This document shows positions 1-8,762 of a stretch of 64,000 bases of DNA, piece by piece. The position numbers were made by a program, and so were the translations under genes. The notes below the pieces were generated by a model. The model searched no databases, was not told where the DNA came from, and was given only the letters and a program-made list of their open reading frames with translations. How positions within the stretch are numbered: the stretch's first letter is position 1; each line of letters begins with the position of its first letter. The DNA is from Amycolatopsis sacchari (GTDB lineage: Bacteria > Actinomycetota > Actinomycetes > Mycobacteriales > Pseudonocardiaceae), in the NCBI RefSeq assembly GCF_900114035.1, contig NZ_FORP01000017.1, positions 62,001 to 126,000 on the forward strand, in the 5' to 3' direction.

Positions 1-149
1 CCCAGGAGGGATTCTGGACGCTGGACGCCCCGGTGCTCAGGGTCGGAGCGGCGCACACTCCGGCGCCCTACGCGCCGGCGCTGGAGCGGGCATGGCTACC
101 GGACCAGGAGCGGATCAAGGCAGCCGTGAGGCGGTCGGTGCTGGGGTAA
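1..149 (+). CDS. E1-beta subunit of an alpha-ketoacid dehydrogenase, C-terminal fragment
   Basis: Only the last 48 or so residues are inside the window; the reading frame starts at base 3 and stops with TAA at 147-149. The visible tail contains APVLRVGAAHTPAPYAPALE followed by LPDQERIKAAV. This matches the end of the transketolase C-terminal domain in pyruvate, acetoin or branched-chain dehydrogenase E1-beta subunits (family signature: APV.RV.....P.P....LE..... P...I..AV). In the complex, E1-beta pairs with E1-alpha to decarboxylate a 2-oxo acid with thiamine diphosphate. Which 2-oxo acid cannot be told from the tail. It converges on the TetR gene that follows. Confidence 0.72.
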   Translation, partial: QEGFWTLDAPVLRVGAAHTPAPYAPALERAWLPDQERIKAAVRRSVLG

Positions 150-217
150 CAGCGGCAGCCGGATGGCCCTGCGGTTCGGCGTAGGGCCTCGATGCCGGAT
201 TCTGGGTGCTTCGGGGC

Positions 218-877
218 TTACGCCTCCTCCCGCTCCCGGAACCTCCGTACCCGTTCCTCCAGGTCGTCGGCGTCGTACTCGGGGCTGCGGAAGCCTGAGA
301 TCAGCGTCGCGCAGTACTCCCTCGACAGGAACTCCGCGTTCCACTCCCCGCCGGGCTTCGCCCACTGGTAGGTGTGGTTGTGCATGTTCAGGAACTGCAG
401 CATGGCCAGCCGGGGATCGAGTTCGCGGAAGGCACCCGTCTTCATCGCGGCGATCAGCAGGTCCTGCACGATCTTCTCGAACTCCCGGCGCTGGCGCAGC
501 AGCCGTGCCCGGTTCGCGCCCCTCAGGTGCCGGTAGTCGTGCTCGTAGACCCAGATGTGGTCGAGCCGCGCGAGAATGAGCTCCAGCAGGGTCTGTGACA
601 GCAACCGCAGCCGCAGCACCGGATCCTCGTCGAGCGCCGCGATGCGCCGGGCGGCGGTGAGCAGTGGCCGCAGCACCCGGTCCTGGATCTCGACGAGCAG
701 GTTCTCCTTCGAGCCGATGTAGTAGTACAGCGCGCCCTTCGCCAGGCCGGCCACCTGGCCGATCTCGGCGATGCCCGTGGCGGCGTAGCCCTGCCTGGCG
801 AACAGTTCGGCGGCCTGGTCGATGATCTGCTGACGCTTGATCTCGTAACCCGGCCCGTGGCCCGGTGGTCTCGGCAT
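218..877 (-). CDS. TetR-family transcriptional regulator
   Basis: 219 residues, the normal TetR length. The N-terminal helix-turn-helix lies at about residues 14-60 (IIDQAAELFARQGYAATGIA followed by AGLAKGALYYYIGSKENLL). The rest is a helical ligand-binding and dimerisation domain of no recognised subtype. The gene is divergent from the hydantoinase-like operon that begins at 1062, with a 184-bp shared region carrying a palindrome at 1000-1027. By position it is the likely local repressor of that operon, probably released by a substrate or CoA thioester of the pathway. The ligand is not deducible from sequence. Confidence 0.9.
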   Translation of the reverse strand: MPRPPGHGPGYEIKRQQIIDQAAELFARQGYAATGIAEIGQVAGLAKGALYYYIGSKENLLVEIQDRVLRPLLTAARRIAALDEDPVLRLRLLSQTLLELILARLDHIWVYEHDYRHLRGANRARLLRQRREFEKIVQDLLIAAMKTGAFRELDPRLAMLQFLNMHNHTYQWAKPGGEWNAEFLSREYCATLISGFRSPEYDADDLEERVRRFREREEA

Positions 878-999
878 GGCTCAACAGCCTATCGGCCCCT
901 CCCGCCCCCCGGGAGAAGAGTCCACTTCGTCCCCCGCGCTCTCACCCGGTACGGGCTTGTCAGTCCGCCGCCCCGAGCCTTACAGTGCTTCCCGTCACC

Positions 1000-1027
1000 G
1001 TTTCGTAGACCGACTGGTACACGAAAC
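1000..1027. promoter_or_regulatory. Imperfect palindrome, candidate TetR operator
   Basis: Arms GTTTCGT (1000-1006) and ACGAAAC (1021-1027) are exact inverted repeats. Inside them ACC (1009-1011) and GGT (1016-1018) are also symmetric about the same centre. The element lies between the TetR gene and the operon starting at 1062, 35 bp from that start, where a repressor would block transcription. Binding by the local TetR protein is inference. Confidence 0.5.
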
Positions 1028-1061
1028 TCGCCACCGGCACAACACACTGGAGTGATGGCCC

Positions 1062-1328
1062 GTGAGTGATCATCAAACCGCTGTCCCGCAAGGGCTTTCC
1101 GTGCCCCGCGAAGAGGTCTCCGAAGCCGAGCTGCGGGAGCTGGGGGTCGACCTGGCGCGGGATTTCCCTGGCAGCACGGCCGCGGACTTCCGCCGTTACC
1201 CGGTGCTGTCCGAAGGCGGGTGGTTCCTCGCCGTGAAACACCAGAAAACGCTCGTCTCGGTAGCCCGCGAGCCGTGGCAGCTGCTCGGCCCGATCACCCT
1301 GACGTCCGACGGTCTCGACGTCTACTGA
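1062..1328 (+). CDS. Small acidic protein, first gene of the hydantoinase-like operon
   Basis: 88 residues from a GTG start; GGAG lies about nine bases upstream. I do not recognise the family. It has no cysteine, no signal peptide and no membrane segment. The C-terminal half (about residues 45-86: YPVLSEGGWFLAV, SVAREPWQLLGPITL) looks like a small globular domain. It is 16 bp upstream of the hydantoinase A-like gene. ATP-dependent acetone and acetophenone carboxylases contain a small extra subunit besides the A/B-like ones, so by position this could be the equivalent. However, the absence of cysteines argues against a cysteine-ligated zinc subunit. Confidence 0.75.
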   Translation: MSDHQTAVPQGLSVPREEVSEAELRELGVDLARDFPGSTAADFRRYPVLSEGGWFLAVKHQKTLVSVAREPWQLLGPITLTSDGLDVY

Positions 1329-1344
1329 GGAAGGAGAACCACCC

Positions 1345-3375
1345 ATGATCGGAGTAGACGTCGGCGGCACGTTCACGGACGTGGTGGCCATCGAGAACGG
1401 TGAGATCAAGACCGTCAAGGTCGCCACGGACGTGCGCACCACCGAACGCGGCGTGCTCAAGGGCGCCGAGGAGGCCGGGGTCAGCGCCGCGGAGGTGTTC
1501 AACCACGCCAGCACGCACGGGCTCAACGCCATCATCACCCGCCGCCTGCCCAAGATCGCCTTCCTCACCACCGACGGGCACCGCGACATCCTCGACATCG
1601 GCCGCACCTGGCGCCCGGTCGAGGGCCTGATGAACCCGGCGTGGCGCCGCTCCTACGGCGACGCGAACCGGCCGCTCGTGCCCCGTTACCTGCGCCGGGG
1701 CATCCGCGAGCGGCTCACCGCGGACGGCGGGGTGCTGATCCCGCTCGACGAGGAGCAGACGCGGGCCGAACTGGCCGTGCTGCGCCGCTGCGGCGTCGAG
1801 GGCGTGGCGATCTGCCTGCTCAACGCCTACGTCAACGACTCGCACGAGGAACGCCTGCGGCAGCTCGTGCACGAGGAGCTCGGTGACATCCCGGTGTCCA
1901 TCTCCAGCGAGGTCTCACCGCTGGCCAAGGAGTTCGCGCGCGCCTCCACCACCGTGATCGACGTGTTCATGCGGCTGATCTACGACGACTACACCCGGCG
2001 CCTCGACGCGGGACTGCGGGAACTCGGCTTCGCCGGGGACCTGAACTTCGCCGACTGCGCCGCCCAGCTCGTGCGCTCCGACGTCGCCATGGAGCACCCG
2101 TTCCGGATCGTGTTCGCCGGCCCCGCCGCGGGCACCGTGTCCAGCGCGCACTTCGGCGGCCTGATCGACGCCACCAACCTGCTCTGCGCGGACGTCGGCG
2201 GCACCTCGTGCGACATCAGCATGGTCACCGACGGCAAGCCGTTCGTGAACACGACGTTCGAGCTGGAGCACGACCTCATCGTCAACGCACTGTCCAATGA
2301 GGTCTCCAGCATCGGTGCCGGCGGCGGCAGCCTCGTCACGATCAGCCCCGCCGGCGAGCTGAAGGTCGGCCCCGGCAGCGCGGGCGCCGACCCCGGCCCC
2401 GCGTGCTACGGCATCGGCGGCACCCAACCGACGACCACCGACACCTGTCTGCTCATGGGCATCATCGACCCCGACGGGTTCGCGGGCGGCCGGATGAAGC
2501 TCGACCCGGAGCTGTCCCGCCGGGCGTTCGAGGCGCTGGACACGAAGCTGTCGTTCGAGCAGCGCGTGTCGTACGCCTTCAACATCGGCATCAACAACAT
2601 CGCCGAGGGCGTCACGAACATCGCCATCCAGCACGGCGTCGACCCGCGTGACTACAGCCTCGTCGCTTACGGCGCGGCGGGCCCGATGCTGCTGCCCGCG
2701 GTGCTCGACCTGGTGCACGCCGCCGAGGTCATCGTGCCGCCGCACCCCGGGCTGTTCTCCGCGCTCGGTCTGGTCAGCTCCGACCTCGTCTACGCCGACA
2801 GCCGCAGCGCGTACACGCTGCTGACCGCCGAAGCCGCCGAGTCGGTCGACAAGGTGTACCGGTCGATGGAGCAGCGGCTGACCGAGCGGCTGAAGGAGTC
2901 CGACCGCGGCAGGGTCACCTTCGTCCGCAGTTTCGACGGACGGCTGGCGGGCCAGACGTGGGAGACGCCGTTCATCGCGGTGCCCGACGGGGAGATCACC
3001 GCCGAGGGCGTCGAGCGGATGGTCGCGAACTTCCACGAGGCGTACGCCGAGCGCTCGGGCAACAAGTTCGAGGCGCTGCCGGTGCAGGGCGTGACCTACC
3101 GCGTGCAGGCCGTCGTGCACGCCGACAAGGTCGACTACCCGGTGCTGCCGGAGCGGCGTGCGGGCGAGAAGCCGGTGCCGACGCGCACACTCACGATCCG
3201 GTACCTCACCGGCGAGGACCTCGCGGCCGCCGAGTACCAGCGCGCGGACCTGCGTGCCGGGGACGAGATCCCCGGGCCCGCCGTGATCCGCGAGCCGTTG
3301 TCCACCACGTTCCTCGTGCCCGGCCAGACGGCGCACGTCGGGACCTACGGCGAACTGCGCATCCGCAAGGCGTGA
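1345..3375 (+). CDS. Hydantoinase A / acetone-carboxylase beta-like subunit (ATP-binding)
   Basis: 676 residues, usual for the HyuA family. It opens directly with the first phosphate-binding loop (IGVDVGGTFTDVV, residues 2-14). A second ASKHA-type motif (ADVGGTSCDIS) is near residue 282, and the C-terminal beta domain ends with a typical SYGELRIRKA-like strand (TYGELRIRKA). Family members use ATP to phosphorylate a substrate carbonyl or bicarbonate, in 5-oxoprolinase, N-methylhydantoinase, caprolactamase and acetone or acetophenone carboxylases. An AAGGAG ribosome site precedes the ATG. HyuB follows after 11 bp, so the two are co-translated. The neighbouring SDR and ligase genes favour a ketone carboxylase over a lactamase; that choice is inference. 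Confidence 0.9.
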   Translation: MIGVDVGGTFTDVVAIENGEIKTVKVATDVRTTERGVLKGAEEAGVSAAEVFNHASTHGLNAIITRRLPKIAFLTTDGHRDILDIGRTWRPVEGLMNPAWRRSYGDANRPLVPRYLRRGIRERLTADGGVLIPLDEEQTRAELAVLRRCGVEGVAICLLNAYVNDSHEERLRQLVHEELGDIPVSISSEVSPLAKEFARASTTVIDVFMRLIYDDYTRRLDAGLRELGFAGDLNFADCAAQLVRSDVAMEHPFRIVFAGPAAGTVSSAHFGGLIDATNLLCADVGGTSCDISMVTDGKPFVNTTFELEHDLIVNALSNEVSSIGAGGGSLVTISPAGELKVGPGSAGADPGPACYGIGGTQPTTTDTCLLMGIIDPDGFAGGRMKLDPELSRRAFEALDTKLSFEQRVSYAFNIGINNIAEGVTNIAIQHGVDPRDYSLVAYGAAGPMLLPAVLDLVHAAEVIVPPHPGLFSALGLVSSDLVYADSRSAYTLLTAEAAESVDKVYRSMEQRLTERLKESDRGRVTFVRSFDGRLAGQTWETPFIAVPDGEITAEGVERMVANFHEAYAERSGNKFEALPVQGVTYRVQAVVHADKVDYPVLPERRAGEKPVPTRTLTIRYLTGEDLAAAEYQRADLRAGDEIPGPAVIREPLSTTFLVPGQTAHVGTYGELRIRKA

Positions 3376-3386
3376 AGGGGACGACC

Positions 3387-5318
3387 ATGACTGTTTCACT
3401 GAAAGATCTCGACGACGCGCAGTTCGCGGAGCGGTACGGCGCCGACCGGTTCACCGCCTCCGTGCTCGCCAGCCGGATGCGCTACATCGTGCAGCACATG
3501 TGCACGGGGCTGCTGAACAACGCGTTCTCGCTGATCCTGCGTGACTGGTACGACTTCGCCGCGACGATCTCCGGCCCGCCGGAGCAGAACTACCCCATGT
3601 CGTCGGTGAGCAACAGCCTCGCGATGTTCCTCGGCACCATGTCGGAGGCCGTGCGCAACACGATCGAGGAGTACGGGCCGGAGAACCTGCGGCCCGGGGA
3701 TGTGGTGATCTGCAACGACCCCTACCGCGCCGGCAACCACGTCAACGACATCTGCTTCATCCGCCCCGTGTTCTCGGGGGAGCGGTTGATCTCGTTCGTG
3801 ACCCTGCGGGCGCACCAGCTCGACATGGGTGGGGTGGTGCCCGCGGGGTTCAGCGGCACCAAGCGCAACGTGTACGAGAACGGTCTCGTCATCGCGCCGA
3901 CGCTGCTCTACCGCGACGACAAGCCGGTCAAATCGGCGTTCAACCTGATCTTCGACAACGCCCGCTACTGCGCGCTGCTGCTGCCCGACATCAAGACGAT
4001 CTACGCGAACCTGCTGCTGGGCGAGCAGCTGATCCTGGAGAGCGTCGAGCGCTACGGCGTGGCCGCCTACCTCGGCGCGATCCGCTACAGCACCGACGTG
4101 TCCGCGGAGGCGATGCGCACCGCGCTGGCCGAGCTCCCGGACGGCGTGTACGAGGCAGAAGAGGGCATCGACTGCGACGGCATCGACGACTCCATCGAGT
4201 ACCGGATCAAGGTGCGGATCACCAAGGCGGGGCCGCGGATGGAGGTGGACTTCAGCGGTACGTCCCCGCAGGCCCGCACGAGCATCAACGCGGGCATCCT
4301 CGACACCAAGACCGCGGTCGGCGTCGCGCTGAAGTTCCTCATCGACCCGGTCACGCCCTTCACGTCGGGTGCCTACCGCGACATCGACATCGTGCTGCCC
4401 GCGGGCACGTTCATCAGCGCCACCCCGCCGGACGGCGCGGTGTTCCTCTACTGGGAGAGCACCGGCCCGGTGCTGCTCGCGGTGTTCCGGGCACTGGAAA
4501 AGGCGCTGGGCCGCAAGGCCGTGGGCGGCGACTACGGCTCGCTGAACATCCACAACGCCAACGGGGTCCTGGAGGACGGCACGCCCTGGGTCACCACCGC
4601 GCAGTGCGGCGGCGAGCACGGTCCGTGGGGTGCGACGGAAGCGGGTGACGCCGACAGCTACTCCGTGGTGTACCAGGCGAACAACCTCGACCCGGCCACC
4701 GAGGCGATCGAGTCGGAGCTGCCCGCGGTGGTGCTGCGGAAGGAGTACGTGGCCGACAGCGGCGGCGCGGGGACCAACCGCGGCGGCGCGGCGGTCATGA
4801 AGGACACGCTCTACCTCACGGCGGCCGAGCACTGGTCGAGCCCGTTGCACACCAAGCGCGCCAGCGGCGTGGGCGTCTACGGCGGCCGCAGCGGCGGGCT
4901 CGGCGCGACGTGGGTGTTCTCGCCCGACCACGTGGACGTGGTGCGCAGCAAGGACCTCATCCCCACCGGCGACGAGGTCTACGCGGGCGCCACTCCGGTC
5001 GCCGGCATGCTGGACCCCGAGACGAAGTGCGTCGACCCGGACGGGGAGTACTTCTACTTCGCCAGCACGCCGGTCTGGCACACGAAACCACGCGCGGTGT
5101 TCCGCTACCTCACCAACGGGGGCGGCGGCTGGGGCAAGCCCACCGACCGCGACCCCGAGCGCGTCAAGACCGACGTGCGTGATGAGTACGTGACGATCGA
5201 GGGCGCCTACCGCGACTACGGCGTGGTCATCACCGGCGACCCCCGCACCGATCCGGAGGGGCTGCGGGTGGACCTCGCGGCCACCGAGAAGCGCCGCGCC
5301 GAGATGGCCGCGCAGTAA
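3387..5318 (+). CDS. Hydantoinase B / acetone-carboxylase alpha-like subunit
   Basis: 643 residues from ATG 3387, which follows a GAAGGGG site. An in-frame extension further upstream only reads through the HyuA gene in another frame. Typical HyuB features are NDPYRAGNHVND near residue 110, a following RAHQLDMGG segment near 138, the conserved DFSGTSPQ near 290, and the glycine-rich NGGGGWG close to the end (about 577). HyuB is the obligate partner of HyuA and carries the hydrolase or carboxylase half-reaction. Together with the HyuA-like gene it should form a soluble cytoplasmic hetero-oligomer. Substrate unknown. Confidence 0.9.
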   Translation: MTVSLKDLDDAQFAERYGADRFTASVLASRMRYIVQHMCTGLLNNAFSLILRDWYDFAATISGPPEQNYPMSSVSNSLAMFLGTMSEAVRNTIEEYGPENLRPGDVVICNDPYRAGNHVNDICFIRPVFSGERLISFVTLRAHQLDMGGVVPAGFSGTKRNVYENGLVIAPTLLYRDDKPVKSAFNLIFDNARYCALLLPDIKTIYANLLLGEQLILESVERYGVAAYLGAIRYSTDVSAEAMRTALAELPDGVYEAEEGIDCDGIDDSIEYRIKVRITKAGPRMEVDFSGTSPQARTSINAGILDTKTAVGVALKFLIDPVTPFTSGAYRDIDIVLPAGTFISATPPDGAVFLYWESTGPVLLAVFRALEKALGRKAVGGDYGSLNIHNANGVLEDGTPWVTTAQCGGEHGPWGATEAGDADSYSVVYQANNLDPATEAIESELPAVVLRKEYVADSGGAGTNRGGAAVMKDTLYLTAAEHWSSPLHTKRASGVGVYGGRSGGLGATWVFSPDHVDVVRSKDLIPTGDEVYAGATPVAGMLDPETKCVDPDGEYFYFASTPVWHTKPRAVFRYLTNGGGGWGKPTDRDPERVKTDVRDEYVTIEGAYRDYGVVITGDPRTDPEGLRVDLAATEKRRAEMAAQ

Positions 5319-5328
5319 GGAGACCGCA

Positions 5329-5730
5329 GTGTCCTCTGTGGAACTGACCGAGCAGCAGCGGGAGCTGCGCGAGCGGTTCGTGTCCGAGCGCGGCTACTGG
5401 AACCAGTTCTGGGAGGGGCTGCTCAGCCTCGACCAGGAGTTCTTCGAGGCGTACCTGAATTTCTCCGCCGTGCCCTGGCGCAAGGGCGTGCTGGAGCCGA
5501 AGGTGCGCGAGCTGATCTACACCGCCATCGACGCCTCCACCACGCACCTCTACGAGCCCGGCCTGCGGCAGCACATCCGCAACGCGCTCGGCTACGGGGC
5601 GACGAAGGAGGAGATCATGGAGGTGCTGGAGCTGACGAGCGTGCTCGGCATCCACACGTGCACGCTCGGGGTGCCGGTGCTGATGGAGGAGCTCGCCGCG
5701 CACGAGCAGCGCAACGGCCGGCTGTCGTGA
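5329..5730 (+). CDS. Carboxymuconolactone decarboxylase (PcaC/AhpD-fold) family protein
   Basis: 133 residues, GTG start ten bases after hyuB behind AAGGAG. The CMD signature is clear at about residues 84-105: QHIRNALGYGATKEEIMEVL. It lacks the AhpD CxxC pair (only one cysteine, in IHTCT), so a peroxidase role is unlikely. It resembles the PcaC-type fold, whose members use an acid/base site on lactones or keto acids. In this operon it may act on a carboxylated or lactone intermediate, but no substrate can be assigned. Its last bases overlap the GTG of the next gene. Confidence 0.85.
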   Translation: MSSVELTEQQRELRERFVSERGYWNQFWEGLLSLDQEFFEAYLNFSAVPWRKGVLEPKVRELIYTAIDASTTHLYEPGLRQHIRNALGYGATKEEIMEVLELTSVLGIHTCTLGVPVLMEELAAHEQRNGRLS

Positions 5731-6467
5731 CCGGCGTGCTCGACGCGGGCGGTCCCGCCGGGATGCGCGGCCGCCGGGCCGTCGTCACCGGCGCCGCCCG
5801 CGGCATCGGGGCCGGGATCGCCCGTGAGCTGGCCGCCGCGGGCGCCGAGGTGACCGTTTTCGACCTGCGGGACCCGGCCGGAACGGTAACCGCCATCCGG
5901 GAAGCCGGTGGCCGGGCCACGGGCAGGACGCTGGACGTCTCGGACCGCGCCGCCGTCGAGGAGGCGTTCGGCGAGCTGCCCGGGCTCGACACCCTGGTCA
6001 CGTGCGCCGCGATCTACGGCGACACGGTGGCGGTCGACGAGCTGGGAGAGTCCGAAGTGGACGCGGTGCTGGGCGTGAACGTCAAGGGCACGCTGTGGTC
6101 GATCAAGGCCGCGCTGCCGTTGCTGCGGGACGGCGGCGGCACCGTGGTCTGCATCGGTTCGGTGGCGGGCAAGGTCGGCGGCGTGCTCGCCGGGCCGCAC
6201 TACGTCGCCAGCAAGGGCGCCGTGCACGCGCTGGTGAAGTGGCTCGCCAAAACCGAGGCGCGGCACGGCATCACCGCCAACGCGGTCGCCCCCGGCGTGG
6301 TGGACACCGACATGGTGGCGGGACGGGGCTACCGGCCGGATTACTGCCCGCTGGGCAGGCTCGCCCGGCCCGAGGAGATCGCGCGGGTCGCGGCGTTCCT
6401 CGCTTCGCCCGCCGCGAGCTACCTGACCGGCGCCGTGGTGGACGTCAACGGCGGCTACGCGATGTGA
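5727..6467 (+). CDS. Short-chain dehydrogenase/reductase (SDR) 1
   Basis: 246 residues from a GTG that overlaps the previous stop (GTGA), a sign of translational coupling. ATG 5763 is a possible later start. Classical SDR features are TGAARGIG at 21-28 for NAD(P) binding, catalytic Ser about 145, and Y159xxxK163 (YVASK). An acidic residue after beta-2 (FDLRD) suggests NAD(H) preference. It probably oxidises a secondary alcohol or reduces a ketone in the pathway served by the HyuA/B-like enzyme. Confidence 0.9.
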   Translation: MTGVLDAGGPAGMRGRRAVVTGAARGIGAGIARELAAAGAEVTVFDLRDPAGTVTAIREAGGRATGRTLDVSDRAAVEEAFGELPGLDTLVTCAAIYGDTVAVDELGESEVDAVLGVNVKGTLWSIKAALPLLRDGGGTVVCIGSVAGKVGGVLAGPHYVASKGAVHALVKWLAKTEARHGITANAVAPGVVDTDMVAGRGYRPDYCPLGRLARPEEIARVAAFLASPAASYLTGAVVDVNGGYAM

Positions 6468-6477
6468 GGAGGCAGGA

Positions 6478-7251
6478 ATGGACTGCGCTGTAGTCACCGG
6501 CGCCGCGTCCGGGATCGGGCGGGCGTGTGCGCTGCGCTTGGCGGAAAGCGGTTTCACCGTGGCGCTGCTGGACGTGGGCGACGCGGGGGAGACCCGTCGG
6601 CTGGTGGAGGAGCGGGGCGGCACGGCTGCCGGTTTCGCGGTCGACGTCACCGACGAGGCCGCCGTCGCCGGCGTCGTCGGGCGGCTGCCCGGCCCGCCCA
6701 GGGTGCTCGTCAACGCCGCGGGGATCATCATCCGCAAGAAGCTGCTGGAGACCTCGGTGCAGGAGTGGCGCCGGGTCGTCGACGTCAACCTCACCGGGTA
6801 CTTCGTCCTGCTGCGGCAGGTCATCCCGGCGATGGCCGCGGCAGGGGGCGGCTCCATCGTGCAGATCGCGTCGATCGCCGGTCACACCGGCTACGGCTTC
6901 TCGTCCTACACCGCGGCGAAGGGCGGGGTCCTCGCGCTGACCCGCCAGCTCGCCGCGGAACTGGCCGAGCAGGGCATCCGGATCAACTCGGTCAGCCCCG
7001 GGGTGGTCCACAGCGGACTGAACAGGGACACGCTGGGCAACGAGGTCATCCGCTCGGCCACGGTCGGCAACATCCCACTGGGCCGCATCGGCGAGCCCGA
7101 CGACATCGCGAAGGTCGTCGCGTTCCTCGCCGGGCCGGACGCGGCGTTCGTCACCGGTGCCGATCTGGTGGCCGACGGGGGCATGATCAGCACCATCCAC
7201 TGGGGCAAGGCCGGCGGCGAGCTGCACAGCTTCCACAGCAGGGAGGGTTGA
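6478..7251 (+). CDS. Short-chain dehydrogenase/reductase (SDR) 2
   Basis: 257 residues; a GGAGGCAGG site precedes the ATG. Motifs are TGAASGIG (7-14), NAAG (79-82), Ser132 and Y144xxxK148 (YTAAK), with LLDVGD after beta-2 pointing to NAD(H). It ends in a TGATG overlap with the acyl-CoA synthetase gene. It is distinct in sequence from SDR 1 and SDR 3, so three different redox steps or substrates are likely in one operon. Confidence 0.9.
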   Translation: MDCAVVTGAASGIGRACALRLAESGFTVALLDVGDAGETRRLVEERGGTAAGFAVDVTDEAAVAGVVGRLPGPPRVLVNAAGIIIRKKLLETSVQEWRRVVDVNLTGYFVLLRQVIPAMAAAGGGSIVQIASIAGHTGYGFSSYTAAKGGVLALTRQLAAELAEQGIRINSVSPGVVHSGLNRDTLGNEVIRSATVGNIPLGRIGEPDDIAKVVAFLAGPDAAFVTGADLVADGGMISTIHWGKAGGELHSFHSREG

Positions 7252-8762
7252 TGGACAACTTCGCCGGGGTGCTCGACCACAACGTCGGCCGTTACCCCGA
7301 CAAGATCGTGCTCACGCAGGGCGAGCGGCGGCAGACCAACCGGGAGTTCCTCACTCGCGTCAACGCGCTCGCGGCCGGGTTGCGGGAGCTGGGCATCGGC
7401 CGTGGGGACGTGGTGGCCCTGCTGCTGTACAACCACCTCGAGTTCCTGGAGGCGGTGTTCGCGCTCAACCGGATCGGGGCGGCGTTCCTCCCGCTGAACT
7501 ACCGGCTCTCACCCGCCGAGTGGGAGTTCATCCTCGGGCACGCCGAGGCGGCGGCGTTGCTGACCGAGCCGGAGTTCGCCGACGCGGTGTGCGGGATTCC
7601 CGTGCCGCGCAAGCTGTTGCTCGGCGGTTCCCGCGACGGCTGGGTGTCCTACGAGGACCTGGTAGCCGGGCACCTCGGGGAGAGCGTACCCGTCGAACCG
7701 GTGGGGCCGGACGACCTGCAGCGCCTGATGTACACCTCGGGCACCACGTCGCGGCCGAAGGGCGTGCGCATCACCCACACCAACCTGCTGGCCAAGAACC
7801 TCGGCCACATCGTGGAATTCGGCATCACGGGTGAGGACACCACGCTCGTCTGCGGTCCGCTCTACCACGTCGGCGGCCTCGATCTGCCCGGGCTCGGTAC
7901 CCTGCACGCGGGTGGTTCCCTGGTCGTGCTGCGGAAGTTCGACGCCCGCGAGGTGGTGGACACGATCGAACGCGAGCGCCCGACGAACGTGTGGCTCGCG
8001 CCGTCGATGATGAACGCCCTGCTCCAGCTGCCGGATCTCTCCCGGCGGGACACGTCGTCGATCCGCTTCATCATCGGTGGCGGGGAGAAGATGCCGGTGC
8101 CGCTGGTGGAACGCATCCGCGCCGCGTTCCCGTCCGCGTGGTTCGCCGACGCCTACGGGCTCACCGAAACCGTCTCCGGCGACACGTTCAACGACCCCGG
8201 GCACATGCTGTCGAAGGTGGGGTCCGTCGGGCGGCCCGTGGTGCACCTTCGGGTGCGGATCGTGGACGAGCTGGGTGCCGAGGTGCCCGCCGGGCAGCTG
8301 GGCGAGATCACGTTGTCCGGACCGAAGGTGTTCGCCGGTTACTGGCGTGACGAGGAAGCGACGGCGAAGGCGTTGCGGAACGGGTGGTTCCACACCGGCG
8401 ACATCGGCCGCGTCGACGAGGACGGCTACCTCTACGTGGAGGACCGCAAGAAGGACATGATCGTTTCCGGGGGCGAGAACATCGCCACGCCCGAGGTGGA
8501 ACGCGTGCTGTACGAGCACCCGGACGTGGTGGAGGCCGCCGTCGTGGGCAAGTCCCACGAGCGGTGGGGCGAGGTGCCGCTGGCGTTCGTGGTGCTGCGC
8601 GCAGGCGCGGCGGTGACGGCGGAGGAGCTGGCGGCGTTCTGCCGCGCACGACTCGCGAAGTTCAAAGTGCCCGCGGAGATCCGGTTCCTCGACGAACTGC
8701 CACGCACGCCGTCGGGCAAGGTGCTCAAGCGCGACCTGCGGTCCCTGCCGGTGATCGCGTGA
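7251..8762 (+). CDS. AMP-forming acyl-CoA synthetase (fatty-acid/aryl-CoA ligase type)
   Basis: 503 residues from the ATG overlapping the SDR 2 stop. ANL-superfamily motifs: P-loop YTSGTTSRPKG at about 161-171, the YGLTET adenine motif near 302, HTGDIG near 381, and the PRTPSGKVLKR loop near 485 with the adenylation lysine. It activates a carboxylic acid to its CoA thioester with ATP in the cytoplasm. A ligase downstream of a HyuA/B pair parallels benzoylacetate-CoA ligase after acetophenone carboxylase in anaerobic ethylbenzene degradation. The acid here is unknown. Confidence 0.92.
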   Translation: MDNFAGVLDHNVGRYPDKIVLTQGERRQTNREFLTRVNALAAGLRELGIGRGDVVALLLYNHLEFLEAVFALNRIGAAFLPLNYRLSPAEWEFILGHAEAAALLTEPEFADAVCGIPVPRKLLLGGSRDGWVSYEDLVAGHLGESVPVEPVGPDDLQRLMYTSGTTSRPKGVRITHTNLLAKNLGHIVEFGITGEDTTLVCGPLYHVGGLDLPGLGTLHAGGSLVVLRKFDAREVVDTIERERPTNVWLAPSMMNALLQLPDLSRRDTSSIRFIIGGGEKMPVPLVERIRAAFPSAWFADAYGLTETVSGDTFNDPGHMLSKVGSVGRPVVHLRVRIVDELGAEVPAGQLGEITLSGPKVFAGYWRDEEATAKALRNGWFHTGDIGRVDEDGYLYVEDRKKDMIVSGGENIATPEVERVLYEHPDVVEAAVVGKSHERWGEVPLAFVVLRAGAAVTAEELAAFCRARLAKFKVPAEIRFLDELPRTPSGKVLKRDLRSLPVIA

